Below are positions 37,701 through 46,938 of a stretch of DNA of 64,000 bases, in pieces. The notes under the pieces are model-generated. The model was given only the letters and a program-made list of their open reading frames with translations, had not been told where the DNA came from and made no database searches. The stretch is from Salvia splendens. Lineage: Eukaryota > Streptophyta > Magnoliopsida > Lamiales > Lamiaceae. Position numbers and translations under genes: made by a program. Each line of letters starts with the position of its first letter. Position 1 is the stretch's first letter. Location of the stretch: the NCBI RefSeq assembly GCF_004379255.2, contig NC_056049.1, positions 248,001 through 312,000 of the forward strand. The letters are read 5' to 3'.

Positions 37701-38979
37701 TGCGTGTAAAGAGTGGCCATTATACCAGTTGGATGTTACAAATGCCTTTCTTCATGGTGAACTTGAGAAAAACAAGGAAGTCTATATGGAGGTCCCACCA
37801 GGCCTAGACGAAGAATTTGGAAAAGGGCAAGTATGCAGATTGAGGAAGACCCTCTATGGGTTAAAGCAATCACCAAGAGTATGGTTTGGAAGATTCTGTC
37901 AGACAATGTTCAAACATGGCTTCAAACAGAGCCATTCAGATCACACACTATTTCTGAAAGAAAGGAATGGAAAAATGACATGCTTGATTATTTATGTTGA
38001 TGACATGATCATAACAGGAGATGATGTTGAAGAAATCCAAAATCTGAAGAAGAATCTTTTCAAAGAATTTGAAATGAAGGACTTAGGAGCTTTGAAGTAC
38101 TTCCTAGGGATTGAAGTGTTGAGATCCAAGCACGGAATCTTTTTAAGGCAGAAGAAGTATATACTTGATATGCTCGCCGAGACGGGCATGCTTGACTGCA
38201 AGCCGGCTGAAACTCCAATGATACCCAACCATGGGTTGAAAATTGTGGATGGAGCTAAACCTACTGATCGTGAAAGATACCAACGACTAGTAGGAAAGCT
38301 TATCTACCTTTCTCATACGAGGCCCGACATCGCATATGCCGTTGGAGTGGTTAGTCAATTCATGCATCAGCCTCAAGAAGATCACATGGATGCTGTCATG
38401 AGAATTGTAAGATATTTAAAAGGAACCTCCAGTTATGGGATATTCCTAGAGAAAAGAGAAGATTTGGAAATTGATGGGTACACCGATGCAGATTGGGCAA
38501 GCAATCCAGTTGATAGAAAATCAACTGGAGGATATTTTACCTTTGTTGGGGGTAATTTAGTCACTTGGAGGAGCAAGAAGCAGAAAGTGGTTGCCTTGTC
38601 AAGTGCGGAAGCTGAATTCCGAGGGATCAGAAGCGGTCTTATGGAGATACTCTGGCTTCGAAGATTATTAACAGAAATTGGATTTCCACCGACAAGGAGA
38701 AGTCGGCTTTTCTGTGACAATAAAGCTGCAATTAGCATTTCAGAAAATCCGGTACAGCATGATAGGACCAAACATGTTGAAGTCGATCGTCACTTTATCA
38801 AAGAAAAACTTGAAAGCGGGATTATCGAGTTCCCATTTGTCCGATCCGAGGAACAACTGGCAGACATTCTCACCAAGGCGTTGAGTCCTACAAAATTCAA
38901 AGAATTCCTTGGCAAGTTGAGTATCGGAGATACCGTTACTCAACTTGAGGGGGAGTGTTGGAAAAGAAGACCACATTAA
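34738..38979 (+). CDS. Copia polyprotein: protease, integrase, reverse transcriptase, RNase H (1413 aa)
   Basis: The frame opens at an ATG overlapping the LTR end and primer-binding site, so true translation may start at a later Met. Residues 1-280 have no gag core or CCHC knuckle; they hold an Ala/Glu/Gly low-complexity repeat (about 118-165) and a Pro/Lys-rich linker. After that come a protease motif WIFDCGATDTMSF (about 305), a zinc site LLHRRLGHPS...CETCVLAKSH, and the integrase with catalytic D, D and E in HSDVWGPAP, LRSDNGREY and NGVAERKNR. The reverse transcriptase has KARLVAKGYTQ, LDVTNAFLHGEL and IIYVDDMIITGDD, and RNase H has YTDADWASNP and LSSAEAEFRGI. All pol motifs are intact. 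The element would need gag in trans. Confidence 0.92.
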   Translation: MVSEQETKKQPPMEVSQIHTLKLLIETIANLIDLYKSNTNQSQNSYPLKNLGVGSKRTAATSTQANNRSRNISLPPNGNHIESAHKDKLPKPKKTYANALVDGGSSNTGRQLHPSNSEAAAAAEGAAAAAAEGATAAEGAAEAAEGAASVGEAAEGAASAAEALQRRRRKKQGMCRILAGGEDRTTTSDEMAGEDSEIGKGEMAEKEGPKIGCSKVSTTILQLSPSNLRKSQNKPHHKNPYQNPPKSILILTNPPQLTKQLQKKPPFVRIFENTPRHFEFQPSIMCTNKFQALAYSSSSNIGPKDYHWIFDCGATDTMSFDASDFLDISQSTKTFVQTASGELAHVEGAGTIAISPTLRLSNCLYVPSLSHKLLSVSHVTKELNCKLLMQPRFCMLQDIKTGTIVGRGTERHGLYYVDEIAQHSNALLTHGLNERQIWLLHRRLGHPSIGYLRLLFPKLVSSSLVLNCETCVLAKSHRHSFKLNKTREKSPFALVHSDVWGPAPVIGGQGFRYFLLFVDDFSHMTWIYFLKSKSEVFEKFTEFYSLVQTQYNTKIQVLRSDNGREYVNSRMKTFFTEKGLLHQTTCAYTPEQNGVAERKNRYILEITRALLIESHIPKSFWPEAIATSVYLLNRLPTGILNFKTPLEIFSSKHSIPSSLSLEPKVFGCTVFAHIPKHDRDKFSPCAVKCVFLGYGKGQKGYRCYDPSTDRMYVTMNCNFVESEYFYGQSSGQRESETGNANSDALNWLPLWGETIQGERNLRETDQNPITSVSQTAPIPQEQNMSPQDTAELSDQSLTPEVKTFDSNIPILPETADSDRENISDTEEPPTEQETGHGKLPHRSTRGVPPRRYSPDWKGRKSRYSVANFTQGHLTEMARAFEAALYEEEEIPQSFEMAIKHKHWREAMKKEIDALRKNETWEKCTLPPGKKPVACRWIFTIKRRADGSIERYKARLVAKGYTQVYGVDYEETFSPVAKLKTVRTLLSVAACKEWPLYQLDVTNAFLHGELEKNKEVYMEVPPGLDEEFGKGQVCRLRKTLYGLKQSPRVWFGRFCQTMFKHGFKQSHSDHTLFLKERNGKMTCLIIYVDDMIITGDDVEEIQNLKKNLFKEFEMKDLGALKYFLGIEVLRSKHGIFLRQKKYILDMLAETGMLDCKPAETPMIPNHGLKIVDGAKPTDRERYQRLVGKLIYLSHTRPDIAYAVGVVSQFMHQPQEDHMDAVMRIVRYLKGTSSYGIFLEKREDLEIDGYTDADWASNPVDRKSTGGYFTFVGGNLVTWRSKKQKVVALSSAEAEFRGIRSGLMEILWLRRLLTEIGFPPTRRSRLFCDNKAAISISENPVQHDRTKHVEVDRHFIKEKLESGIIEFPFVRSEEQLADILTKALSPTKFKEFLGKLSIGDTVTQLEGECWKRRPH
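34739..34750 (+). other. Primer-binding site of copia element 2
   Basis: TGGTATCAGAGC is the canonical initiator tRNA-Met complement, immediately after the 5' LTR. Confidence 0.95.
35088..35228 (+). repeat. GCG/GCTGAAGGAGCT imperfect tandem repeat in the copia N-terminal region
   Basis: GCGGCGGCGGCTGAAGGAGC and variants (GCTGCTGAAGGAGCT) repeat about eight times and encode the EGAAAAA-type stretch. It is strikingly GC-rich beside the AT-rich pol region. Confidence 0.85.
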
Positions 38980-39218
38980 TATGCCGCCCACATTCATTAT
39001 GGAGAGTTCCTAAGCAGTGTAGAATTCCTAAGTATTGTAGAGTTCCAATCCCTTTTATTGATGTACTAGAACTTTCTCATTCACCCTATAAATACTAGGG
39101 TAATGAACCTTTGGAGAAAAACAACAAAAAATAAACATTGGAATATTTCTCTATACACTTTATCCTTTCAAATGTCTATCCAATCTTTTTCTACCTCTCT
39201 CGATTACCATATTTAAGA
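38956..39218 (+). repeat. 3' LTR of copia element 2
   Basis: 263 bp, one difference from the 5' LTR, followed by GATTG. The polyprotein stop lies within its first 24 bases. Confidence 0.94.
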
Positions 39219-39274
39219 GATTGGAATTCAAACGAAGTTAAAATCTCTATTACTAGTACATTTTTAACTTAGTA

Positions 39275-39539
39275 CTCCCTCCATCCCACATCAACTGATC
39301 AACTTTTCAGGTTATCCAATCTCAAGTGATTGATTTCCTTTTTAACTAAAAACAAAACTTCAACTATTTCTTACTTTATTCTCACTTACTTTATTTTTCC
39401 TTTTTTATTTTATTCTCTCTTTATCTCTTTTACTTTTTCCTATCTCATACTTTACTCTCTCCACTTTAACTCAATACATATCATTTTCTTAATTGCTGTG
39501 CTGAAAAGAAATTCATCACATGAGATGAGACGGATGGAG
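39275..39539. mobile_element. Stowaway-like MITE, about 265 bp
   Basis: Left end CTCCCTCCATCCCACATCA and right end TGAGATGAGACGGATGGAG form imperfect inverted repeats, each next to TA (39273-39274, 39540-39541). It lies about 50 bp beyond copia element 2 and 410 bp upstream of the receptor kinase start, so it may contribute to that promoter. Confidence 0.75.
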
Positions 39540-39952
39540 TATGTTTTGTAGGTAAAAGGTTCTCATATTAAAAAAAGTTCATTGATTCCTTTTGTAGGTC
39601 TTTACTAATCACAAGACCAAACAATAGGAGTAATATTTAGAGTTAATATCATATTACATGTATTATTTTTCTTAACTCTATAGATAAAAATAAATTAAAT
39701 TTGAACTCAACCTAGTTTTATTCCATAGCTTATTTGAATCCAATCTTCATGCACATTTATGAGTTTATTCATTTAAAATCTGCAGTACTATTAAATTTCT
39801 CTGTTTCTATTTATATTTGAAATTTGGAGTATTGATTTCTCAAACATGGCCTAGTTAGTTGATCCAACTTCTCACTCACAGCTTTCCATTCCCCACTTTT
39901 AACTCCTCCAGCGGCAACCACCGACTGCATTCCCATCTCCGCCGCCGGGAAA

Positions 39953-42900
39953 ATGCCTCACCACCTTACACTACTCCTCCTCCTCACCCTCACATCCTCG
40001 CCTCTAATCCTCTGCCTCAACCAAGAAGGCCTTTACCTCCATCAAGCCAAGCTCAGCTTCGACGATCCCAACTCCGTCCTCGCCAAATGGAACCCTAGCG
40101 ACGCAACTCCCTGCAAATGGAGCGGCGTCGTCTGCGATCCCGCCACCTCCTCTGTCGTCTCGCTCGACCTCTCCAGTTCCAGTCTCTCCGGCCCCTTCCC
40201 TTCCATTCTCTGCCGCCTCAAAAACCTGCTTTCCATTTCATTCTACGATAACTTCATCAACTCCACTCTTCGCGGTGACGACGTCGTTTTGTGCCAGTCC
40301 TTGGAGCACCTTGATATGGCGCAGAACTATCTCACCGGCGAGCTCCCGCGCACCTTAGCTGATCTCCCCAATTTGAAGTATCTGGATTTGACCGGGAATA
40401 ACTTTTCCGGCGCAATTCCGGAAAGTTTCGGAAAATTCCAGAAACTAGAGGTGCTCGCATTAGTGGAGAATTTGCTGGATGGAACAATACCGGCGTTTCT
40501 CGGGAATGTGTCTTCACTGAAGCAGCTAAATCTGTCCTACAACCCGTTTTCTCCAGGTCGGATCCCGCCGGAGCTCGGCAACCTCACGAATCTGGAGGTG
40601 CTGTGGCTGACTGAGACGAATTTGATCGGTGAGATACCTGATACACTGAGTCGACTTGGCAGGCTCTCCGATCTGGACCTGGCGTATAACTCGTTGAGCG
40701 GCGCGATCCCGAGTTCGCTCACTGAATTGAAGAGCTTAGTTCAGCTGGAGCTCTACAACAACTCATTGACGGGTGAGCTGCCCAGCTCCGGCTGGTCAAA
40801 CATGACGTCGCTGAGGCGGATTGACGCGTCGATGAACGAATTGAGCGGTTACATTCCTGCCGAGCTCTGCGATTTGCCGATCGAGTCGCTCAATATGTAC
40901 GAGAACAACCTGCGAGGTCAAGTGCCGGACGGCATTGCTAATTCCCCCAATTTGTACGAGCTCAGGCTGTTCCAGAATCACTTATCTGGACGGTTACCGC
41001 CGAATCTCGGTAAGCGCTCGCCGTTGAAGTGGATTGATGTCTCAACCAATAAGTTTTCCGGTCCATTGCCGGAGAATTTGTGTCTCCACGGGGCCCTCGA
41101 GGAACTGCTGTTAATCGAAAACTCGATTTCCGGCGAAATACCTGCGAGCCTCGGGGAATGCCGTAGCTTAGTGCGGTTGCGATTAGGGCACAACAGCTTT
41201 TCCGGTGAGGTGCCGGAGCGCTTGTGGGGGCTTCCACACATTTCACTACTCGAGCTTGCTGAAAACTCGTTTTCCGGCAGTATTTCTAAAAACATCGCTG
41301 CCGCATCCAATTTATCTCAGCTGATTTTGTCAGGGAACTACTTTTCCGGTAGTTTGCCCGCCGAGATCGGGGTTTTGGATGGCTTGCTGGAGATTTCGAT
41401 CAACGATAATAAGCTATCTGGTTCTTTGCCAAGTAGTATAGTGAATCTTGGGCAATTAGTGAAGCTTGATCTTCACAACAATGGGTTATCTGGTGAAATC
41501 CCAAGGGGGATTCGTTCTCTGAAGAGGCTAAATGAGCTCAATTTGGCAAATAATGGATTTTTTGGGGATATTCCGGATGAAATTGGGGATTTTTCTGTTC
41601 TTAATTATCTCGACTTATCTGGAAATGAGTTATCTGGCAAAATCCCTCTTGGATTGCAAAACTTGAAGCTTAATCGCCTTGATTTGTCAAATAATCGCCT
41701 CTCCGGCAATATTCCAGCCATGTATGCCAAGGAAATGTACAAAGACAGCTTCTTGGGGAATCCAGGATTATGTGGAGATACTGATGGTTTATGCAATGGA
41801 AAAGGTGGAATCAAGGAAATGAGTTACATATGGCTGTTGAGATCAATCTTCATAGTTGCTGGATTAGTGCTGATTGTTGGTTCAGTGTGGTTGTACTTCA
41901 AGTACAGGAACTTAAGCATGGCAAAGAGATCCATGGATAGATCAAAATGGACATTAATGTCGTTTCACAAACTTAGATTCAGTGAGAATGAGATATTGGA
42001 TGCTCTGGATGAGGACAACGTGATTGGAACTGGGGCATCTGGTAAGGTATACAAGGTGGTCTTGAGCACAAGGGAGGCAGTTGCCGTGAAGAAGCTCTGG
42101 GGGCGGCCTAAGTCAGCAGAGGACAGTGTAGATCTGGAGAAGGGCAATGGTGGTTTTGATGCTGAAGTAGAGACATTGGGGAAGATCAGACACAAGAATA
42201 TCATCAAGTTGTGGTGTTGTTGCAGCACCAAGGATTGCAAGCTTTTGGTTTACGAGTACATGCCTAATGGCAGCCTTGGTGATCTGCTTCACAGCACGAA
42301 AGGTGGTTTGTTGGACTGGCCGATTAGGTTTAAGATCGCGCTGGATGCAGCTGATGGGCTGTCCTACTTGCACCATGATTGTGCCCCTGCAATTGTTCAT
42401 AGGGATATCAAGTCCAATAATATACTGCTTGATTCGGAGTTTGGGGCTCTGGTCGCGGATTTTGGCGTGGCGAAGATGGTTGATGTGGATGCCAAGGGGA
42501 CTCATTCCATGTCTGGCATTGCAGGGTCTTGTGGCTACATTGCTCCAGGTAGTTCATCAATTTTGTTTTGCTTCATCTTGTGTTTTAACATTGTTTTGAT
42601 GAGATGTGATATACTAATGTGTTGTTTGGATGCCCTGATTTAGTTTATGTGCTTATAATGGTGTGATCATATGTTAATGCTGCAATGAATTTATGTGTTG
42701 TGTTTACAAATGAGTTTTGAAGTTGTCTTTGGTTCTTTCTTGGGGTGTAATAACTGTACATCTTGTTGGCACTACAGAATATGGTTACACGCTTCATGTG
42801 AACGAGAAGAGCGACATATACAGCTTTGGGGTTGTGATTCTGGAGCTGGTGACCGGGAAGCATCCCATCGATCCAGAGTTCGGGGAGAAGGACTTGGTGA

Positions 42901-43136
42901 AATGGGTTTGCACCACGGTGGATCAGAAGGACGTGGAGCACATGATCGATCCCAGGCTTGACCCGTGCTTCAAGGACGAGATATGCAGAGTCCTCAACAT
43001 AGGGCTCCAGTGCACATCCCCTCTCCCAATCAACCGCCCATCCATGAGAAGCGTGGTCAAGATGATGCAAGCCATTGCCAATGGCACCCACCACAAGACC
43101 GCCGGGAAAGATGGCAAGTTGTTAGCCGCCACCTGA
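39953..43136 (+). CDS. HSL1: LRR receptor-like kinase, HAESA/HSL1 type (2 exons, 984 aa)
   Basis: Exons 39953-42548 and 42778-43136 join at CCAG|GTAGTT and CTACAG|AATATGG to give 2955 nt in frame; the single late intron splits the kinase domain at APEYGYTL, as in the HAESA family. The order is signal peptide (1-22), N-terminal cap with PCKWSGVVCD, about twenty leucine-rich repeats (LSGxIPxxL type), a transmembrane segment (about 624-650, WLLRSIFIVAGLVLIVG), and a kinase with GTGASGKVY (about 690), AVKKLW, IVHRDIKSNNILL (about 814, RD type) and DFGVAK (about 834). HAE/HSL receptors sit in the plasma membrane and bind IDA/IDL or CLE-type peptides with SERK co-receptors, controlling abscission and stomatal patterning. 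HSL1 versus HAE is decided here mainly by neighbours. Confidence 0.92.
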
Positions 43137-43652
43137 GAGAGATAATCACAGCCCCATTTTTTTTACTGCAGATAAGCATGAGAGATGAAATGGTGTAAAA
43201 ATGTCAAGGTGAAAACATATTAGGTGAGGGAGAGTTGCAAAAATGTAAATGAATTAACTTTTGTTACTCTGTTTGGAGAGATTCTGCTTTTAAACCTTAT
43301 CTTATTTACGCAGCTTATATCTCTTGCATCAAATGGGGATTCTTGTTGTATATTTGATTTAGTCGTTGGAATGATAGATTTTTGCCTTAAATGGTAATGG
43401 ACCACTGACTACCCCATGTGATGTTATTATCTATGACAACCAAATATAAAATTGAATGAGAATGAGAAGTTATTTATTTCATTTCATTCACTTGGTTACA
43501 CTATCATTTGGTTGAGATTACTTCTTTGCTTAAAAAATATGGTAGAAATCATTAAAGTAATGTGTAAGTTAGCTGAAAAAGGACATGTGTTTAAATAAAT
43601 GCTTATTGCTCTATTGTTTTTAGTTGGAGAATATGCAATTGGTTAGATCTAG

Positions 43653-43733
43653 TTAATTTCATAATATATTGGGCTGAACAAGGAGCCCCAAATTAATTTC
43701 ATAATATATTGGGCTGAACAAGGAGCCCCAAAT
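43653..43733. repeat. 40-bp tandem duplication downstream of the receptor kinase
   Basis: The unit TTAATTTCATAATATATTGG through GAGCCCCAAA occurs twice head to tail, with no differences seen. Confidence 0.92.
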
Positions 43734-43969
43734 TCAATCATTTAACACTAACATATGATTTTCCCAAAATACTAAAAGGTTAGTGGGCCAATGATTATAA
43801 AAGCCCAACTAAAGTAAATAACTGGGATTTTTATTCGGAACAAAAATAAAAAGAAGATACTTATGCTTAGTTGAGTTGATTACGCAATTTCTTTTGTTGT
43901 CCAAACAGCACGAATAAATTATGAACTTTAAAGCAACAATTTCCCTCTACTTTTAGAAATAATAAAGCA

Positions 43970-44486
43970 CACTTTGATACTGACCAAACAGGAGAACTCA
44001 TCCCAAAAGACTAGCCTGTTAGGAGAGAGAGCCCATTTAGTCTATATACACCACATCAGTTGTTCTCACAATCGATGTGGGAATTGAGTCCGTAACATTC
44101 GACCCTCCTTTAAGGGCCAACGTCCTCGTTGGTCACGACCACGTTGGTCACGGCTGGTTCTTTGCCAGGCCACCACTCCGTGGGCCACCACTCCGAGTTC
44201 TCGTTGGTCACGGCCACGTTGGTCACGGCGGATTCTTTGCCCGGCCACCACTCCGTGGGTCACCACTCCGAGCGGTCCCAAACGCACTCGTTGGTCACGG
44301 CGAGTTCGTTGCCCGGCCACCACTCCGAGCCGTTTGGGCTCTCAATGAAAGCACCAATTGATACTGACCAAACAGGAGAACTCATCCCAAAAGACTAGCC
44401 TGTTAGGAGAGAGAGCCCATTTAGTCTATATACACCACATCAGTTGTTCTCACAATCGATGTGGGAATTGAGTCCGTAACACACTT
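43970..44486 (-). mobile_element. TRIM (miniature LTR retrotransposon), 507 bp, CACTT target duplication
   Basis: Direct repeats at 43975-44097 and 44359-44481 (123 bp, apparently identical) are flanked by CACTT at 43970-43974 and 44482-44486. On the minus strand the LTR is TGTTACGG...AGTATCA, followed by the primer-binding site ATTGGTGCTTTCATTGAGAG, and a purine tract AAAGGAGGGTCGAA precedes the other LTR. There is no coding capacity. The 261-bp interior is GC-rich with a repeated GTTGGTCACGGC / GGCCACCACTCCG phrase. Replication must use proteins of another element; the primer site is of the same type as the gypsy element at 23658. Confidence 0.93.
44098..44358. repeat. GC-rich short tandem repeats in the TRIM interior
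   Basis: CTCGTTGGTCACGGC and GGCCACCACTCCG each occur several times in alternating order, apparently from local duplication within the element. Confidence 0.8.
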
Positions 44487-46938
44487 AGTCAGTATAATTA
44501 ACCGTATAAGCACATTTAATGTTAGAGAAGAAGTTTTACTAACTAATTTGCGTTTATTTTCGAATTAACAGCGAGGCTAACCGTTAACGCACACCAAAAA
44601 TTGAATCCTAGTCTCTCACTATTATGAAGGAGGTGAACTACTAAACTACAAGGCTCGTCTTTACATTAAGTGAATTTGGTTCTTCAAAGGTATTAACACA
44701 ACTAATTATCTTTTCTTTTCCTTTCCACTAGTACTTGAGAATACCTTTACATAATCATAATATTAATGATGAAAGTAATGAAGACTATATAACACTGAAG
44801 TACACTTGTGAATAATATAGAATAAAAGGTCATGCAAGTTGCAATGATCAAAGATATAGGCCCCATATTTATCTACATATATTCTCTCTTGAAAGTAGGA
44901 ATTCACTTTTTTGTTTTATAGTCTCTTAAATAGTGTTGTATGGTTAAGAACTATGAAGAACTAGAGTTCAGTAATTGAGAAAACTATTCAATAGTGAAAA
45001 TAACTTACACTTGTTAGTCAAATTGGAAAACTAATTTGCCTTATAGATGCATGCCTTGTCCACGTGTTGTAACTGCTGGCACATATGCGCCACGTAGGCA
45101 AACGCCTACGAAGCCTCCATTGTGAGTTGCGACGAGGGCGGCATAGATGTGCTTGGGCTTGTGCTTAGATCCAGATGATTACTGGAAGAGGGCTAGCCAT
45201 AAAATGACAAAAATATAAAAAGTACATAAGTGGTCCCGGTAGAAACCTATTAGTTGTATTCACGTATCCAAATAGTAATAGCTTTGTATATATAACAAAA
45301 TAAACTTATTTATTTTTTACGACTGACTGTCATAACAATATAGACTACGGCTACATGAGGCGTGTGTGTTATTCATACCACATTCTTATGCAATAACCCA
45401 CAAACTACGTAGAAATAAGCTGTACCATGTCATGCACCATTGACTATAGAATTTCGCAAGGAAATTGATTTTACTTTGAAAAGTTTGATGTGCAAAACCC
45501 TCTTCCATACGTTTAGAAAACCCTAATTTTGAAGCTTCTTCCCTAAGCTTTTAGTTGCGTAACTTATCTGGGAAGCTTTGATGCATAATAAAATAGACAG
45601 CCATTTTAATATCCTACACAAGAAAACCATATGTCGGCTACTATTTTTATATCTTTTGTCTGAAATTGGATTTGTCTACCCTCTCTTTTTCTTTGTTTCC
45701 ATTATGGCCCCAATTAATCAGTCAAACCCTTTTGAACAATGGTCCAGCTTGACTTTTTAAATCATAAGGTAAATTTGTAGTTGAATTCGCTACCTCTTTG
45801 TATTTTTTCTAAGCCGAAACAAGAATGAAGCAATAAAATTACATCAATTACCTATTGTTTACTTGTTGGAATTTGGAGCCTGTACTTTTTAGGCTCAATA
45901 TATTTCCTATTTTTATTGGATTTATTCCTTAGTACTACATTTTATCGAAATAAGTTTGCTAGTGTGATCAGAACTAAAGTTCTCTTATTCTTTCATTATA
46001 AACTGTGCGGCCAAAAGAAATTGAAATTTTTGTGATTTAATATCGCCCCATTCGATATATAGTAGTATTAAACTGGATAAACAAATTCTTATAATTGTCT
46101 CTTTTATATTCGTGATTATATATGTTTATTTCCCAAAACATTCATGCGGATCATGATGGCCTTTTACCACCAAGAATCTCATAGCAAATGACCAACAAGT
46201 AACCAAACATGTTTCTCACCACCTTTATTACTACAAAAAGATAAAAACAAGACCCTACATTTCCAAAATCAAAACCAATAGGTTACATATCGTCGTATCC
46301 TTTCTCATTTATTCACATAGGTGTATGTATATTTGGGTGCGTGTGTGTGTGAAAGAGAGTTGCGAACCGAATTAATAAGAGAAGTCTACGCCAAGAAAAA
46401 CATAAAATATTAAGAAAAAGGTTGGTAAATTGAATACAGGTTTGGTGTAATGTGAGTTTGTTACTTTGATATTGGTTGGTATAATATACCAAAAAAATTG
46501 TAGTAGTATATTTTTGTGAGCAGAAACTTTATTGACACTCCAATTTGAGAGTAAGACTTAAGAGGGTGAAACGTCTTTGCAGAATCAGCTGTTGCCCCAT
46601 ATCCACTCTACCCTTCTATTCCTAATATTCATCTTTTTATTTATTACTACTAGCTACATATATTTGAGAAATGAGAGTAGAGACAAATCTCTTATTAGAG
46701 GAAAGAAACCTAAGTCTGGATTTGATTTATTCTGGTACATGTGAGTAATACAGAAACAAAACCAAACCTGACGTCCAAGCAACCCTCATTTATTTTAATT
46801 TAATACTGCTTCTTCTCTCTCAAGAATATAAGCAACACAACTCTTGACTCATCTCTCTCTCTCTCTCTTGTTGATCAGATTGAGAAGAAACCCCAAATTT
46901 GGGATGGGAATAAGAGCTGCAGGTAGCTCAAGAGAAAG
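44487..46938. other. Intergenic region upstream of the NAC gene
   Basis: No gene is seen. Most is AT-rich. The last 150 bp hold a CT tract (46853-46870) typical of plant 5' leaders, so the NAC 5' UTR and promoter lie here. A GC-richer patch at 45061-45190 (with CACGTG at 45061) is unexplained. Confidence 0.55.

Larger units (their letters stand above)
34471..39223 (+). mobile_element. Young Ty1/copia retrotransposon with intact pol but no recognisable gag
   Basis: LTRs at 34476-34738 and 38956-39218 (263 bp, TGTTGG...TTTAAGA) are flanked by GATTG at 34471-34475 and 39219-39223. The primer-binding site TGGTATCAGAGC (34739-34750) directly follows the 5' LTR, and the polypurine tract TTGAGGGGGAG (38945-38955) precedes the 3' LTR. 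I see a single LTR difference (CATCTTTAAGA versus CATATTTAAGA), so insertion is very recent. One 1413-codon frame spans the interior. Confidence 0.96.

Noticed and set aside
39953..42643. Receptor kinase as a truncated 896-aa single-exon protein
   Set aside because: The frame runs into an intron at 42549; joining 42548 to 42778 restores the kinase C-lobe in frame.
43970..44486. Cassandra-type TRIM carrying 5S rRNA sequence
   Set aside because: The 123-bp LTR shows no 5S promoter boxes and is too short.
43970..44486. CRISPR-like array from alternating GTTGGTCACGGC repeats
   Set aside because: Eukaryotic DNA, irregular spacing, and the repeats lie inside an LTR-bounded element.
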